Positions 49,466 through 50,626 of a stretch of 50,626 nt of DNA are shown one piece after another. The stretch's first letter is position 1. Every line of letters starts with the position of its first letter. The stretch is from Gammaproteobacteria bacterium (GTDB lineage Bacteria; Pseudomonadota; Gammaproteobacteria; Steroidobacterales; Woeseiaceae), in assembly GCA_029884165.1 (NCBI GenBank), contig JAOUIH010000020.1:1-50626 (forward strand), in the 5' to 3' direction. Below the pieces are notes generated by a model. The model worked only from the letters and a program-made list of their open reading frames with translations, did not search any database and was not told where the DNA came from. Position numbers and translations under genes: made by a program.

Positions 49466-50626
49466 ATGAACCGTAACATCATGGTTACCGTCGCCGTCGC
49501 CGGCCTGATCGTTGCCGCCTGCGATAGCGGGGACATCAACATCCAGCCCTCGACGACCGTGACCGACAGCAACAACACCGTCAACCAGAGCGGTGGTGGC
49601 ACCACGAACCCGTGCGCCGCCTACGTAAACAGCGGCGGCCAGACGATCCAGGGCAGCTACGACGGCACCGATTGCAACTATCCCGAAAGTTTCGTTGGCG
49701 CGGGCAACAACCTGACGGTCGACCTGACGATCCCGGCGCTGCCGAATGGTGGCGCCCATATCTTCGAAGGCAGCCTGTTCGTCGGCGAAACCTACCGGAG
49801 CGACGCCGAGCTCGCGGCCAACGGCATCGTGCGCGGCGGCGACGGCGCGGTACTCACGATCGAAGCGGGCGCGACCCTGGCGTGGCGTACCAGCAGCAAC
49901 TTCCTGATCATCAACCGCGGTTCGCAGATCTTTGCGGTTGGCACGGCCGCGAACCCGATAAGCTTCACGTCCGTGTCGGACGTCGAGGGCACGGTCGGCG
50001 CGGAGGACGTGCAGCAGTGGGGCGGCATCGTCATCAACGGCTTCGGCGTGACCAACAAGTGCGCCTACACCGGCACGCGCGGCCAGCCGGGATTTGCCCT
50101 GGCGGGCGAATGCCACGTGGATGCCGAGGGCGCCGCGGGCCTTGACGAGTCCCAGTATGGCGGCGACAACGACGACGACAGCTCGGGTCGCCTCGAATAC
50201 GTCATCGTCAAGCACACCGGCGCAACCGTCGGCAATGGCGACGAGCTGAACGGAATCTCCTTCGGCGGTGTCGGTCGCAACACGATTGTCCGGAACCTCC
50301 AGGTATATTCGACTTTCGACGACGGCATCGAGATGTTTGGCGGCGCCGTCAGCTTCGAGAACTTCGTCGCGCTGTACGTGCGCGACGATGCGATCGATAT
50401 CGACGAGGGCTGGCAGGGCTCTATCACCCGTTCGCTGGTCATCCAGTCCGAAACCGACGGCAACCATTGCATCGAGGCCGACGGCATCGGCGACTATGCG
50501 AACCTGGACGCTGCAGCGCGAGCAGATTTCGTTGCGCGCAACCTGAACAGCCGGGCCACGATCCGCAACCTGACCTGCATCGTGTCGCCGAACGGGGCGG
50601 CAACAGCAACGCACGATCCAGGCGCC
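49466..50626 (+). CDS. Large surface lipoprotein, N-terminal part (cut by window end)
   Basis: The reading frame is open from ATG 49466 to the window end (387 codons). It has a lipoprotein signal (lipobox VAAC, Cys19), then a Ser/Thr/Asn-rich tether (TTVTDSNNTVNQSGGGTTN). The body has many short beta strands with GGIVINGFG and GRLEYVIVKHTG motifs, typical of parallel beta-helix proteins. Such proteins occur on the surface of environmental gammaproteobacteria, often near TonB-dependent receptors; the function is not known to me. GGAG lies seven bases before the ATG. The C-terminus and neighbours are outside the window. Confidence 0.75.
   Translation, partial: MNRNIMVTVAVAGLIVAACDSGDINIQPSTTVTDSNNTVNQSGGGTTNPCAAYVNSGGQTIQGSYDGTDCNYPESFVGAGNNLTVDLTIPALPNGGAHIFEGSLFVGETYRSDAELAANGIVRGGDGAVLTIEAGATLAWRTSSNFLIINRGSQIFAVGTAANPISFTSVSDVEGTVGAEDVQQWGGIVINGFGVTNKCAYTGTRGQPGFALAGECHVDAEGAAGLDESQYGGDNDDDSSGRLEYVIVKHTGATVGNGDELNGISFGGVGRNTIVRNLQVYSTFDDGIEMFGGAVSFENFVALYVRDDAIDIDEGWQGSITRSLVIQSETDGNHCIEADGIGDYANLDAAARADFVARNLNSRATIRNLTCIVSPNGAATATHDPGA

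Overview
The window looks like chromosomal DNA of a free-living, GC-rich gammaproteobacterium. The evidence is an atpIBEFHAGDC operon whose AtpE, AtpF, AtpA and AtpG closely resemble the E. coli proteins, rsmG-parA-parB, a gammaproteobacterial PrpD, a YdgA/DUF945 protein and a YbaA-like DUF1428 protein. The many secreted or lipid-anchored hydrolases suggest a marine or sediment heterotroph of a Woeseia/Steroidobacter/Chromatiales-like lineage. That placement is inference. I recognised no transposase, phage gene, tRNA or rRNA.

Layout. 1-3662: end of a peptide-binding protein and an Opp/Dpp-type peptide ABC transporter (two permeases and a fused double ATPase, joined by 4-bp stop/start overlaps). 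3672-8073: DUF945 protein, divergent cytochrome c4-like protein, MBL-fold hydrolase, AcuI-type acrylyl-CoA reductase, DUF2905 protein. 8151-13899: TPR protein, small ABM protein, then prpB-prpC-prpD (methylcitrate cycle) behind a good promoter with an 18-bp AT-rich palindrome. AcuI makes propionyl-CoA and PrpCDB consume it, so this half reads as an acrylate/propionate route. 13922-18678: S9 peptidase, rsmG, parA, parB and a small secreted protein, all overlapping or tightly spaced. 18723-30147: secreted amidohydrolase, M1 aminopeptidase, membrane-anchored alpha/beta hydrolase, class-C-type serine hydrolase, two cupins, DUF1428 protein and a second S9 peptidase. 30344-38016: complete F1Fo ATP synthase operon with its own sigma70 promoter. 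38090-50626: CorA, DUF2845 protein, META lipoprotein, PLD lipoprotein, amidase/phosphodiesterase pair, ClC transporter, M55 D-aminopeptidase, lipoprotein amidohydrolase, and the start of a large surface lipoprotein cut by the window edge.

The most unusual feature is in the ATP synthase operon. REP-like hairpin elements (AGGAG followed by GCCCGTCCCGACGGGC) form tandem arrays with a 54-bp period in exactly three of its eight gene junctions: after atpE (5 copies), after atpA (4) and after atpD (3). These are the genes of the three subunits present in three or more copies per complex (c, alpha, beta). The hairpin stem shows compensatory base changes. Two elements supply the stop codon of the gene they follow, and the last half-unit holds the ribosome site and start of atpC. 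Both atpF and atpG, just downstream of arrays, start with TTG. I propose that the arrays act at the RNA level to set subunit ratios; this is untested. A thirteenth copy closes the amidohydrolase gene at 20021.
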